This document shows positions 22,425 to 31,502 of a DNA stretch of 39,161 bases, in pieces (the first letter of the stretch is position 1; each line of letters opens with the position of its first letter). This stretch comes from Candidatus Poribacteria bacterium. Lineage in GTDB: Bacteria; Poribacteria; WGA-4E; WGA-3G. The position numbers and the translations under genes were made by a program. The notes under the pieces were generated by a model, which saw nothing but the letters and a program-made list of their open reading frames with translations, was not told the origin of the DNA and did no database searches. Location of the stretch: NCBI GenBank assembly GCA_003635195.1, contig PYIY01000210.1, positions 1 through 39,161 of the forward strand, in the 5' to 3' direction.

Positions 22425-24434
22425 TTATTCTTCAGTTTCTTCGGCATCACCTTTCAGTTTTCCAAGGCTACGCGTGACGTTTTGGTTGTACTGGTGATCT
22501 ACGAGAAAACCTTCCCAAAGTGCTATGGCATCATCGTTATAGCCTTGCGATACATAATAATCCCCAAGGGCTATGACTGGAATATCAGAGTGTGGGTTCT
22601 TCTCAATCGCCGCTTTGAATTCGGCAACGGCGGTCTCGGTATCTCCACTGAGAAGTGCCAGTTCACCTCTACCGTAAGGGATCAGAGCATGTTCTGGATA
22701 CTCCGTTGCGAGTTCGTCTACAATCTTTCGCGCCTCTTCCGGTTTCTTGAGTTGATAAGTTGCGCGTGCTGCAAGAATAGTGGCGTAGACGATCTGATTG
22801 CGAAGTTCTCGTTTTTCAGCGTCAATTTCTGACTTATTCAACAACCGTTTCGCTATCCGAGCGGCAGCTCTATACCTCGCACGGGCTTGGACGTAATTTC
22901 CATACTTATAAGTGAGATCACCGAGAGTTTTGGCACCAATGTACGTATCACCTTTCTGGTCAACAAGGTCTTGAAAAATTGCAGCCGCTTTCCGATCCTT
23001 CAACCGGTAGTGAAGTACTTCGGCAAGGCTTTGCAACGCATCTGTATTCTGCGTGTTCGCCGCAACAGAACGTTCAAGAACTTCGCGTTCCTTCTCAGGT
23101 TCACCTAATTTTTTGTGTGCCAGCGAGATTAACCAGTAAATCTCAGAATCTTTACTCCGACTCATCCCGATGACAGAATTGTAGGTTTCTATCGCTTGTT
23201 CATAGTTTTCGGAAGTATAGTGATTTCGACCCGTGTTGATAATGGCTTCAACGACTTTACCATCCCGGCTGGCGGCTTTTCTGAGCACCTCTTTCGCGCG
23301 TTGATGCATGCCGACTTTTCGGTAACAAACTGAGAGTTTGAGGTAGGTGTACGGGTCAATTGGGTCTTTTGCGGCTTCTGCGCGTGTGATTGCATCGAAG
23401 TATAACGCGCCCGCATCACGATAACTTTCATCACCGTAGAAGAAATTAGCAATCATAAGTTCGGCATCGTGGTAACTTCCTTGGTCATCGCCTGCGATAC
23501 CGGTCTGTCCACCGAAGTTCCGCATAACATCTGCGGCACTAACCCCAAATCCAGAGTCGGGGATTTCGACGTTGGTGTTGCCCATTGCAGGGCTTCTCTC
23601 AACACCGCCGCGCGGCCGATCGCGTTCACGTCGGGCTTCAAACTGCGCTAACGCTCTTCCTTGCGGTGTTGCCAAGGGATCGTCCGGTTCTGGGATCGTG
23701 GCGTTGAAATCCCTTAGCTCTTGCTTCGCTTTTTCGACCGCTTCTTCAGCACCTTCAACTTTCCCATATCTTTTAACGAGCAATTGGTTCGTGCGTTTCG
23801 CTTCTTCCTCGTCTTTGAGGAATTGGCGTTGGATTCGCGCCTTATTCTCAAGAGCTGGTGCAGCACGTTTGTTTCGCGGGTTACGATTGGCAAAACTATC
23901 GAAAGCTTCTACTGCTGCCTCGTAGTTTTCTGCCTCCTCATAACTTTTCGCCAACATCAGGTGGGAACTGTGGCTTAATTCCAACTGTGGAAAGTTGTTA
24001 ACGATCGCGTCAAATTGCGTTTGTGCTGATTTAAAATCCTTTTCTCTGAAGTAGTGCAAGCCGAGTTCGTAGTGTGCTTCGGCGGCTTCGTCGCTTTTCG
24101 GGGCGGCGGCGATGACACCTTCATAAGCTTTAATGCCTTCTGCTGGCCGGTTCATCTGTTTAATCGACAGTTTACCGATAGCGAGTTGTGCTTGAAGTGC
24201 TTCCGGTGTACCGGGTTGGGTATCTACAACGCTTTGGTAAGCCTCGATTGCCCCATAGTAATCCTTGTTTTCCGCCAGTTTTTCTGCGTTGCTTAAGGCA
24301 CTTCCGGGTAAGCATCCGATTTGTGATGCTACTACCAATAGAATAGCAATGAGTACGCAATACTTTACACTTTTAAAGGCAAGCTCTTGCCAACGATAAT
24401 AAGTTCTATCTGCGGGTTGTCGAAAAAATTTCAC
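22425..24434 (-). CDS. Membrane-anchored or lipoprotein-like TPR protein
   Basis: 669 residues from the GTG at 24434, chosen because AAGGAG lies 7 nt upstream; an upstream ATG (24455) places that Shine-Dalgarno inside the gene. A basic stretch and one hydrophobic segment (KYCVLIAILLVVASQIGC) are followed by Cys, a lipobox-like end though with Gln at -3. The rest is TPR repeats in two blocks, about 40-215 and 320-660, separated by a proline- and arginine-rich linker (EARRERDRPRGGVERSP). No catalytic motif. It probably scaffolds envelope assembly or a secretion process. It lies downstream of the protease-TPR gene, separated by about 97 nt. Confidence 0.7.
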   Translation of the reverse strand: MKFFRQPADRTYYRWQELAFKSVKYCVLIAILLVVASQIGCLPGSALSNAEKLAENKDYYGAIEAYQSVVDTQPGTPEALQAQLAIGKLSIKQMNRPAEGIKAYEGVIAAAPKSDEAAEAHYELGLHYFREKDFKSAQTQFDAIVNNFPQLELSHSSHLMLAKSYEEAENYEAAVEAFDSFANRNPRNKRAAPALENKARIQRQFLKDEEEAKRTNQLLVKRYGKVEGAEEAVEKAKQELRDFNATIPEPDDPLATPQGRALAQFEARRERDRPRGGVERSPAMGNTNVEIPDSGFGVSAADVMRNFGGQTGIAGDDQGSYHDAELMIANFFYGDESYRDAGALYFDAITRAEAAKDPIDPYTYLKLSVCYRKVGMHQRAKEVLRKAASRDGKVVEAIINTGRNHYTSENYEQAIETYNSVIGMSRSKDSEIYWLISLAHKKLGEPEKEREVLERSVAANTQNTDALQSLAEVLHYRLKDRKAAAIFQDLVDQKGDTYIGAKTLGDLTYKYGNYVQARARYRAAARIAKRLLNKSEIDAEKRELRNQIVYATILAARATYQLKKPEEARKIVDELATEYPEHALIPYGRGELALLSGDTETAVAEFKAAIEKNPHSDIPVIALGDYYVSQGYNDDAIALWEGFLVDHQYNQNVTRSLGKLKGDAEETEE

Positions 24435-24531
24435 GGTTTTTCTCCTTTTTAGCATATTGGCTCTGTTGAAGAACCGCTATGGGAATAGGCACCCATTTAA
24501 ATACGTATTTTTTGTTTGTCTCTGAACATTT

Positions 24532-27096
24532 TTAGAATGGCTTATTTTCGACATCAGGGTCTAAATCTTTCGCCTTCTGAAAGTCAGTTTTCGCTGCTTC
24601 GTGTTGCCCGAATGCCTGCTTCGCTAATCCACGATCATAGTAATAGCGTGCCTCATCGGGTTTCATCAGGATCGTCTCATTGAAGTCTTCAATCGCCTGA
24701 CGATACGCGCCAAGCGCAGCCTTTGCAGCAGCACGGGTATGATAGGAAGCGGGACTTGGGTTATCCAACCTTAGACGGATTGCTGTATCGCTGTCTGCGA
24801 CCGCTGCTTCAAAAAGTTTTCTGGCTTCCGCTGTATCGCCCCGTTCCTGGTCAAATTGTCCGAGGAGATATTTTATCCATCCTCTGCTGTTATAGACTGA
24901 GGCATATTCGGGGTCCAGTTTGATAGCTTCCGTATAATCCTCTAAAGTCTCGTGATAGGCTGCTTGTGCCGCTACTATACTGCCTTGCTCCGCTTTCGAT
25001 TTTCCGAGGAGGTATTTTGCACGACCGCGATTGAAGTAAGCAGTGTCCCTTTTAGGATTCAGTTGGATAACTTTATCGTAATCTTCTATTGCGCCTTCAT
25101 AGTCACCAAGACGGCGTTTCGCGAGCCCACGGTTGTTATAATAGCCAGCGAATTTCGGTTCTAACGTAATGGCTTCCGTATAATCGTCTATTGCCGCTTG
25201 GAAGTATTTATCGGCACTGACTTTATCACCTTCATCCGCTTTAGATTGCCCAAGATCAGATTTTGCGATACCGCGTCGGTTATAAGCCATCTCGCTTTTT
25301 GGATCAAGTTGGATGACTTTGTCATAGTCTTCAATCGCGCCTTCATAGTCTCCAAGATAGCGTTTCGCATCTCCACGGCTGCCGTAAACATTGAAAAAAG
25401 AGATGAATTCAGAGTTTAGGTCTATAATTTTATCAAAATCTTCAATTGCTCCGGTATAGTCCTTTAATTCAAGTTTTGCATTTGCTCGGCAAAAGTGAAC
25501 TTCGACCGCATCTGGGTTAAGTTTTAGAGCAGTATCGTAATCAGCAAATGCCGCTTCATCCTGTCCTAAGGCCAGTTTTGCGGTTGCTCTACAAATATAG
25601 GGTTGAAAAAGATCTGGATTAAATTCGAGGACAACATCACAGTCAGCAATCGCTGCTGTGTAATGTTCTAACGATAAATGTGCTGCTGCGCGGTTGATAT
25701 ACGCCTCCACAAAATCAGGATTGCGTTTGAGGGCAGCGTCGCAATCATCAATAGCGTCTTCCGCTTCCCCCAAGAAAATTTTTAAACCTGCCCGATTGAC
25801 GTATGATTGCACTAAATTTGGGTTGAGTTCAAGTGCAGCATCAAGGCATTTAAGGACTTCTTGATGTTTGCCCTGTCCGAGTTTCGTTTGGGCTTCAACA
25901 ACTTCTGCATAGGCTCGTATCTGTGGACGTTTTTGCCAATCTGCTAATAACTCCATTTCCGCCATATCTGCAAACAAGAAACCTAACGTGCTGGCAGGTA
26001 TTGCGTAACCAGAAGATACCGACCCTCCACCGCTAAGAATTGAGATGCCACCCCCAACAGCGACACCTATAACCTTCCCCAAATGGTTCAGGATAGCACT
26101 TCCACTATGTCCGCCATCAAATTGCTCTTTAATTTCAAGACGTTTGCCACTATTTTGAATACCAGATAGGGTAACTTGTGTGGCTTCGCCTTCCTCCGCG
26201 CGCGGGTGACCGACAGCACAAACAGTTTCACCGACCTGCACGGTATTGCTGTTGTCGAGCGGAAGCGGTACTCCGTCGCCTACGACCTTTAAAATGACGA
26301 GATCGTTTTCAGCATCAAACGCCACAACGCCTTCAACTGGGAATTCAGTTTTCGTGCTGACGATTTCTGCGAAAACCGATGGTGCATCTGTAACACAATG
26401 GATGTTGGTCACAATTAGATTTGGCGCGACAAAGAACCCACTTGCCCGTGGCCAGATAAGAGGTTCCCCGGTTTCTTCGTCCGTTTTTTGCCAGACCAAA
26501 CGGACAACACTATCCGTTAAGGCTTTTTCTGCGATCTGCTGTAGGTTTTCGGGCATATCAGTATTATCTGGCTTAGCAGTCATCTTGTCTGTCTTGGAGG
26601 CATCTCTTGAGGGTGTAATGACCGCTGGTTCTGCGGGTGGCACCGTGCTATCTGGGTCTCCATAGCAGAGCACAAAGCCGCCCTTGCCGAACCATGAACC
26701 CAGCGTTAAGTGGTAACCGTCAATGTTGTCATGTGCCAAAAAACCTTCTCGCTTAGTGTGGTCGTGTCGCGCAACGAAATAGTGCCGTCCACGCCATAGC
26801 AGTTTGCCGTTCATTGAAATGCGATATTGTGGACTATTAGGAGCCTCAATAGGTATTTTGAGGTTTGCGATGAGATCCGATAGCGAACCGCCCGCTTCGT
26901 GGTAGGCGACTAAATCGTTCCAATCGGCGAGCCGGACCCCTACGCCTAATTTTTCCTTACATGCTGCTTTGAGGTTGCCTTTCTCGTCCAGATCGTGGGC
27001 AATGACGTGGAAGTTTTGGTGACTCGCTACAATTTGTCGGTTTTCCATAGTTGAAACTGTTCCTGATGATACCATTTCTAAAAGATGATGGTTCAT
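24532..27096 (-). CDS. Trypsin-like (HtrA-type) serine protease fused to about ten TPRs
   Basis: 854 residues from the first ATG; a second ATG at 27048 (MENRQIV) is possible and neither has a clear ribosome binding site. Residues 1-150 form a domain I do not recognise (KLLWRGRHYFVARHDHTKRE). Residues about 205-375 are an S1-type protease with the triad His233 (TNIHCVTD), Asp265 (AENDLVILK) and Ser331 (GGHSGSAIL). From about 400 to the end are TPRs, several near-identical (for example YEGAIEDYDKVIQL). No PDZ domain and no signal peptide are visible, so unlike DegP it is probably cytoplasmic. It follows a Gfo/Idh/MocA gene by 26 nt. Confidence 0.82.
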   Translation of the reverse strand: MNHHLLEMVSSGTVSTMENRQIVASHQNFHVIAHDLDEKGNLKAACKEKLGVGVRLADWNDLVAYHEAGGSLSDLIANLKIPIEAPNSPQYRISMNGKLLWRGRHYFVARHDHTKREGFLAHDNIDGYHLTLGSWFGKGGFVLCYGDPDSTVPPAEPAVITPSRDASKTDKMTAKPDNTDMPENLQQIAEKALTDSVVRLVWQKTDEETGEPLIWPRASGFFVAPNLIVTNIHCVTDAPSVFAEIVSTKTEFPVEGVVAFDAENDLVILKVVGDGVPLPLDNSNTVQVGETVCAVGHPRAEEGEATQVTLSGIQNSGKRLEIKEQFDGGHSGSAILNHLGKVIGVAVGGGISILSGGGSVSSGYAIPASTLGFLFADMAEMELLADWQKRPQIRAYAEVVEAQTKLGQGKHQEVLKCLDAALELNPNLVQSYVNRAGLKIFLGEAEDAIDDCDAALKRNPDFVEAYINRAAAHLSLEHYTAAIADCDVVLEFNPDLFQPYICRATAKLALGQDEAAFADYDTALKLNPDAVEVHFCRANAKLELKDYTGAIEDFDKIIDLNSEFISFFNVYGSRGDAKRYLGDYEGAIEDYDKVIQLDPKSEMAYNRRGIAKSDLGQSKADEGDKVSADKYFQAAIDDYTEAITLEPKFAGYYNNRGLAKRRLGDYEGAIEDYDKVIQLNPKRDTAYFNRGRAKYLLGKSKAEQGSIVAAQAAYHETLEDYTEAIKLDPEYASVYNSRGWIKYLLGQFDQERGDTAEARKLFEAAVADSDTAIRLRLDNPSPASYHTRAAAKAALGAYRQAIEDFNETILMKPDEARYYYDRGLAKQAFGQHEAAKTDFQKAKDLDPDVENKPF

Positions 27097-27122
27097 TGTT
27101 CCACGCTAACGGACTTTAAAGT

Positions 27123-28259
27123 TTAATAGCACGACCTGGCGGCGCATTCATCAATCAGTGCCGAAACGTCTTGTCGAGTGTATCCTTCTTTCTGAATAAG
27201 TTCGTCGCAATCCACTCTATTTTTTGCGTCGGGACCTCTGCCTGCTGCAAGGATTGAATTCGTCAACCAACTGGTGCGGACCCCATTGATGCCAGAGGTA
27301 TAGTTTGCTTCATATTCGCCTTTCACTAAACCGACGAGTTGGTCAACTTTATTACGCGGATAACCTTCTGGACGCGGATAAGCAAGCGGTTCTGCTTCAC
27401 CGCCCTTCGGCGTATAGCGGATGCCACCTTTGATTTCAATTGTGCCTTCGTCACCCTCAAGAATTACCCATTCTTCAAATCCGACGCGTGTGTTGCCGAG
27501 GATGGTGATTGTCCCTTCGGCCCCGTTATCTAAGGTTACATCGGAGTAAGAATTGATTTCAACGAACTTCGGGACGAGGTTGCCGTCGTCGTCCTCGAAT
27601 TTCATATCGGTTGTCCCATAGACTTCACTTGGCAAGGCACCGGTCATCCACAAGAATATGTCTTGGAGGTGGCTGCCGGAATCGTTGGGTTGCCCACCAC
27701 CGGAGAAACGTGGATCTCCTCGCCATCCGCCCGCGCCCCATCGCTGTGCCATATAGACCTCAAATTTTTGGAGATTTCCGATGCGCCCTTCAGCGATTGC
27801 GCGTCTGGCTGCCATATAGGTATCTTCGTAGTGTCGTTGATACCCACCGACGAGGTGTAATCCACTGCCTATTGCGATTTTGGTGATTGAGATCGCATCG
27901 CCGACGATGTTCGCCATCGGTTTTTCGACGATGACATGACAACCCGCGCGGAGTGCGTATTTCACATGAATATCATGCAGGGAGTGCGGTGAGAAAACGC
28001 CAACGATGTCCAGATCTTCGTGATTGAGCATCTCAATGAATTCGTAATCGCCGAGGTAACGCTTGAGACTGTTCGCTTTATAGTCGTCAACGCGTTCTTG
28101 GAGCGCGTTCTCTAAAGCGTCTAAACTGCCTTCGTGTGTGTCGGCTGCGGCGACAACTTCAGCATCAGGGCGGGTTGCAAAACCGAGTGTGTTACCACGT
28201 CCTGCACCACCTGGTCCAATCACACCGACTCTTAAAATATCATTTTTGCTGGTTTCCAT
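27123..28259 (-). CDS. Gfo/Idh/MocA family oxidoreductase
   Basis: A 378-residue NAD(P)-dependent oxidoreductase. The Rossmann loop is VGVIGPGGAGRGN (residues 12-24), and the EKP motif is VIVEKPMANIVGDA. The C-terminal domain contains a GGGQPNDSGSHLQD segment typical of the sugar-binding half. It differs considerably from the paralogue at 1149-2186, so a different substrate is likely. AGAGG precedes the ATG. Confidence 0.85.
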   Translation of the reverse strand: METSKNDILRVGVIGPGGAGRGNTLGFATRPDAEVVAAADTHEGSLDALENALQERVDDYKANSLKRYLGDYEFIEMLNHEDLDIVGVFSPHSLHDIHVKYALRAGCHVIVEKPMANIVGDAISITKIAIGSGLHLVGGYQRHYEDTYMAARRAIAEGRIGNLQKFEVYMAQRWGAGGWRGDPRFSGGGQPNDSGSHLQDIFLWMTGALPSEVYGTTDMKFEDDDGNLVPKFVEINSYSDVTLDNGAEGTITILGNTRVGFEEWVILEGDEGTIEIKGGIRYTPKGGEAEPLAYPRPEGYPRNKVDQLVGLVKGEYEANYTSGINGVRTSWLTNSILAAGRGPDAKNRVDCDELIQKEGYTRQDVSALIDECAARSCY

Positions 28260-28301
28260 GGTTCGACCTCTCCAGAGTAGATCAGAAAAATTAGGGCATC
28301 A

Positions 28302-28535
28302 TTATGTCGAGTTTGTGAACTCATATACAGGAAGCGTAACAGTTCGAGTTGGTTGCCCTTTCCACACGACTTGTTGTAAACGGTCAACGGTTTTCGGTGA
28401 AAAATATTGTTCTCCTGTTTCAACGTTGACCCGGGCTGGGACATTCTCAATTAAGAAAAATTTTCCATTCATTTCAAGGGTGTACGTAACCTTCTGTTCA
28501 ATTAGAATTTCATTATTTGGCGTAGATTTCATCAA
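28302..28535 (-). CDS. Small YgiT/MqsA-N-like protein lacking the zinc cysteines
   Basis: 77 residues. The stretch VTYTLEMNGKFFLIENVPAR, then VNVETGEQYFSPKTVDRLQQ, follows the pattern of YgiT-type antitoxin zinc fingers (a beta hairpin then GExYLSPETVxxL), but the CxxC pairs are absent and replaced (RVNVETGEQ). The tail TRTVTLPVYEFT is unusual. No toxin gene partner is evident next to it. No clear ribosome binding site. It may be a diverged orphan antitoxin. Confidence 0.5.
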   Translation of the reverse strand: MMKSTPNNEILIEQKVTYTLEMNGKFFLIENVPARVNVETGEQYFSPKTVDRLQQVVWKGQPTRTVTLPVYEFTNST

Positions 28536-28634
28536 GAAGACTCATGGCAATTCTGGTGATTTCGTCAAAAGTGGATAAAGTTTACCACAAATTTTGAGGA
28601 AAGTCAATTCATTTTTTTATCCGAGCGACATCCG

Positions 28635-29375
28635 TTAGCGACTAAAAACGCGAAAGAGTTTTTTTATTGGATCGTAGAACTGATCCACCACACGTTCTTT
28701 GAGCGGAATGATGGCGTTATCTGTAATTGTGATATGCTCTGGACATACTTTCGTGCAACACTTCGTAATATTGCAGTACCCGATGCCGTCTGAGTCTTTC
28801 AGTTCTTCCAACCGGTTTTCCGTATCAATCGGATGCATCTCCAAAGATGCAGCGTAGACAAAGAATCTCGGTCCGATGAATTCGTCGTGAAGATCGTGTT
28901 CGCGAAGGACATGGCAGACATCTTGGCAAAGGAAACACTCGATGCACTTCCGAAATTCTTGGACATGGTCGATGTCTTCCTGTTCCATCCGCCACGTACC
29001 GTCTTCAGCATCAGGGGGACGTGGCGTAAAAGGTTTCATCTTCTCTTTGACTTTGAAGTTCCACGACACGTCAGTAACGAGGTCTTTGATGAGCGGGAAC
29101 GCACGCATGGGTTCAACTGTAACCGGTTCGTCAAGCGGTAGGTCATTGAGGCGTGTCATGCACATCAATTTCGGTTGCCCGTTGACTTCGGCGGAACAGG
29201 AGCCGCATTTTCCTGCCTTGCAGTTCCATCGAACAGCCATGTCATTTGCTTGTTCGGCTTGGATGCGATGAACGGCATCTAAGACCACCATGCCTTCAGA
29301 GACCTCAGTGTCGTAATCGACAAATTCGGCTCCGTCTGCGTTGCCACGCCAAATTCTAAAAGTTGCTTTCGCCAT
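28635..29375 (-). CDS. sdhB: Succinate dehydrogenase/fumarate reductase iron-sulfur subunit
   Basis: 246 residues from the ATG at 29375 (MAKATFRIW), chosen over an upstream frame because AAGGA precedes it and the family starts here. The 2Fe-2S ligands are in NCKAGKCGSCSAEVN plus a later Cys (KLMC). The ferredoxin-like 4Fe-4S and 3Fe-4S ligands are in CIECFLCQDVC and CCTKVCPEH. SdhB passes electrons from SdhA to the membrane quinone site. Last gene of the sdh set, 251 nt after sdhA. Confidence 0.93.
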   Translation of the reverse strand: MAKATFRIWRGNADGAEFVDYDTEVSEGMVVLDAVHRIQAEQANDMAVRWNCKAGKCGSCSAEVNGQPKLMCMTRLNDLPLDEPVTVEPMRAFPLIKDLVTDVSWNFKVKEKMKPFTPRPPDAEDGTWRMEQEDIDHVQEFRKCIECFLCQDVCHVLREHDLHDEFIGPRFFVYAASLEMHPIDTENRLEELKDSDGIGYCNITKCCTKVCPEHITITDNAIIPLKERVVDQFYDPIKKLFRVFSR

Positions 29376-29424
29376 TTTTTTAATTTTCCTTGCGGTTCGT
29401 TTTTTTAATTTTCCTTGCGGTTGG
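29375..29424. repeat. 25-bp tandem repeat duplicating the sdhB ribosome binding site
   Basis: The minus-strand unit ACCGCAAGGAAAATTAAAAA is present twice, 25 bp apart. The copy nearer the gene is followed by ATG, the outer by ACG at the same place. The rest of 29376-29626 has no recognised gene; a weak GCCTGC/GCAGGC stem is at 29541-29561. Confidence 0.8.
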
Positions 29425-29626
29425 TTGAGGCGGGTTTGGGATTTCACGTTCTCTTCCGTATATCTGAAGAAACGCCCCAGCAAAAACCCCTCCACTACGT
29501 TACGGGCTACGGCTTTTAATTAATTTTACCCAAGACAACAGCCTGCAACAACGGCGCAGGCGGATATGAGCAGAACCCTTTGATAAACAAAACACCTGAT
29601 TTAACGCCTTGCGAAGAATTAAAATG

Positions 29627-31459
29627 CTATCCCATTTCGTCTATGATTTCCTGCAGATCGGCTCGGAGTTCGTCAACCGGCTCTCGACGGATCGACATTG
29701 TGCCATCGCCTGTTTTCTTGATGATGGTGTTATATTTACCTGCACCGAGTTCCTCTTTCTCTGGGTGATCGTCCCGTGAATGTGCCCCGATGCTTGCCCT
29801 ACGTTCTAATGCCGCGAGCGCAATCGCTTCGGAGACTGTAAGCAGGCAATCAAGGTCTAACGCCGTATGCCATCCAGCATTGTATTCGCGGTTACCGATA
29901 GCGTGAACGCTCTCCGCTTTTTCGCGCAGATTTTGGATCTCCTCCAAGGCTTGTGCAAGGCTCTCTTGACTTCGGGCTATCCCTACGAGTTCCTGCATCT
30001 TATCTTGGAGTTGTGCTTGAATGTCGTAGGGACCCGTTTGGTCGCTATTGCCATCGTTTGGCGGATTCTCAAACGGTTTTAGTGTGTGCGCAGCAATCGC
30101 ATCAATTTCCGCTTCTTCAAGCGGAACTGCTTTATTTTCCATAGCAAACCGCGCAGCGTATTCGCCCGCACGTTTACCGAAGACAAGCAGGTCGGATAAG
30201 GAATTACCACCAAGCCTGTTCGCCCCATGTAAACCTGCAGCGCATTCGCCTGCAGCGAAGAGTCCTGGAACGGCTGTCATCTGAGTGTCCGCATCAACAC
30301 GGATGCCACCCATAATGTAGTGTGTCGTTGGACCAACCTCCATTGGTTCTTGTGTGATGTCAATGTCAGCGAGTTCTTTGAATTGGTGGTACATGCTCGG
30401 CAGTTTTCTACGGATATGCTCAGGAGCGTTCGGAATTTTCTCCTTAATCCACGCTATATCCAAGAAAACGCCACCGTGTGGGCTGCCTCTACCTTCTTGA
30501 ACTTCCCGGACAATACACCGTGCGATGTGATCGCGTGTTAAAAGTTCAGGTGGACGGCGCGCTTCTCGATCCCCTTGCGTATACAGCCAACCTTCTTCAG
30601 GATTATCCGCTGTTTGATTCACATAGAGTTCTGGGATGTCATCAAACATGAAGCGTCTGCCTTCGCTGTTTGTGAGGATACCGCCTTCACCACGGACACC
30701 TTCCGTAACCAAGATGCCGCGAACACTGGGGGGCCACACCATACCGGTCGGATGAAATTGGACGAACTCCATATCAATAAGTTCCGCGCCAGCGTGGTAG
30801 GCGAGGGAGTGTCCATCACCGGTGTATTCCCAACTGTTGCTTGTAATTTTGTATGCCTTGCCGACGCCACCCGTTGCCAAAACGACGGCTTTTGCGGAGA
30901 AAATTTTGAAGCGTCCTTTTTCGCGTTCATAACCGAAGGCACCCGATACTCTGTCCCCTGTTTTGAGGAGTGAAACGACGGTATTCTCCATGTGTACTTC
31001 AATACCTTGGTGAATACCGTGATCCTGCAAGGCACGGATCATTTCTAATCCCGTCCGGTCGCCGACATGTGCAAGACGCGGGTATTGGTGTCCACCGAAG
31101 TTTCGCTGGAGGATACCCCCATCTTGGGTGCGGTCAAAGAGTGCCCCCCATGCTTCAAGTTCTCGGACGCGGTCCGGGGATTCTTGGGCATGAAGCTCTG
31201 CCATCCGTGCGTTGGAGAGATACTGTCCGCCTTTCATGGTATCGGCAAAATGAACGCGCCAACTGTCTCTTTCATCAACGTTCGCCAAAGCGGCGGCGAC
31301 CCCGCCTTCTGCCATGACGGTATGTGCTTTGCCGAGCAAGGATTTGCACACGAGTCCTACTTTAAGGTCGCCTACAGCGGCTTCAATGGCAGCACGAAGT
31401 CCAGCACCACCCGCGCCGATTATTAATACATCGTATTCGTGAGTTTCGTAAGATGCCAC
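29627..31459 (-). CDS. sdhA: Succinate dehydrogenase/fumarate reductase flavoprotein subunit
   Basis: 610 residues. The N-terminal dinucleotide-binding motif is DVLIIGAGGAGLRAAIEA. The covalent FAD histidine region is KAHTVMAEGGVAAAL. Substrate-site segments are present (FVQFHPTGMV, then THYIMGGIRVD, and HGANRLGGNSLSD). It oxidises succinate to fumarate (or the reverse) using FAD. The HTVMAEGG form of the FAD segment, rather than the HTVSAQGG of E. coli, goes with the actinobacterial Sdh1 type, matching the anchor gene just upstream. Confidence 0.95.
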   Translation of the reverse strand: MASYETHEYDVLIIGAGGAGLRAAIEAAVGDLKVGLVCKSLLGKAHTVMAEGGVAAALANVDERDSWRVHFADTMKGGQYLSNARMAELHAQESPDRVRELEAWGALFDRTQDGGILQRNFGGHQYPRLAHVGDRTGLEMIRALQDHGIHQGIEVHMENTVVSLLKTGDRVSGAFGYEREKGRFKIFSAKAVVLATGGVGKAYKITSNSWEYTGDGHSLAYHAGAELIDMEFVQFHPTGMVWPPSVRGILVTEGVRGEGGILTNSEGRRFMFDDIPELYVNQTADNPEEGWLYTQGDREARRPPELLTRDHIARCIVREVQEGRGSPHGGVFLDIAWIKEKIPNAPEHIRRKLPSMYHQFKELADIDITQEPMEVGPTTHYIMGGIRVDADTQMTAVPGLFAAGECAAGLHGANRLGGNSLSDLLVFGKRAGEYAARFAMENKAVPLEEAEIDAIAAHTLKPFENPPNDGNSDQTGPYDIQAQLQDKMQELVGIARSQESLAQALEEIQNLREKAESVHAIGNREYNAGWHTALDLDCLLTVSEAIALAALERRASIGAHSRDDHPEKEELGAGKYNTIIKKTGDGTMSIRREPVDELRADLQEIIDEMG

Positions 31460-31502
31460 GCTAAAATTTCCTCTCTATGAACATTACACGCTTACAGCGC
31501 AT

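Noticed and set aside
29376..29495. N-terminal extension of SdhB to 29495
   Set aside because: The extension is lysine-rich, contains the tandem repeat, and lacks family similarity; the start at 29375 has a ribosome binding site.
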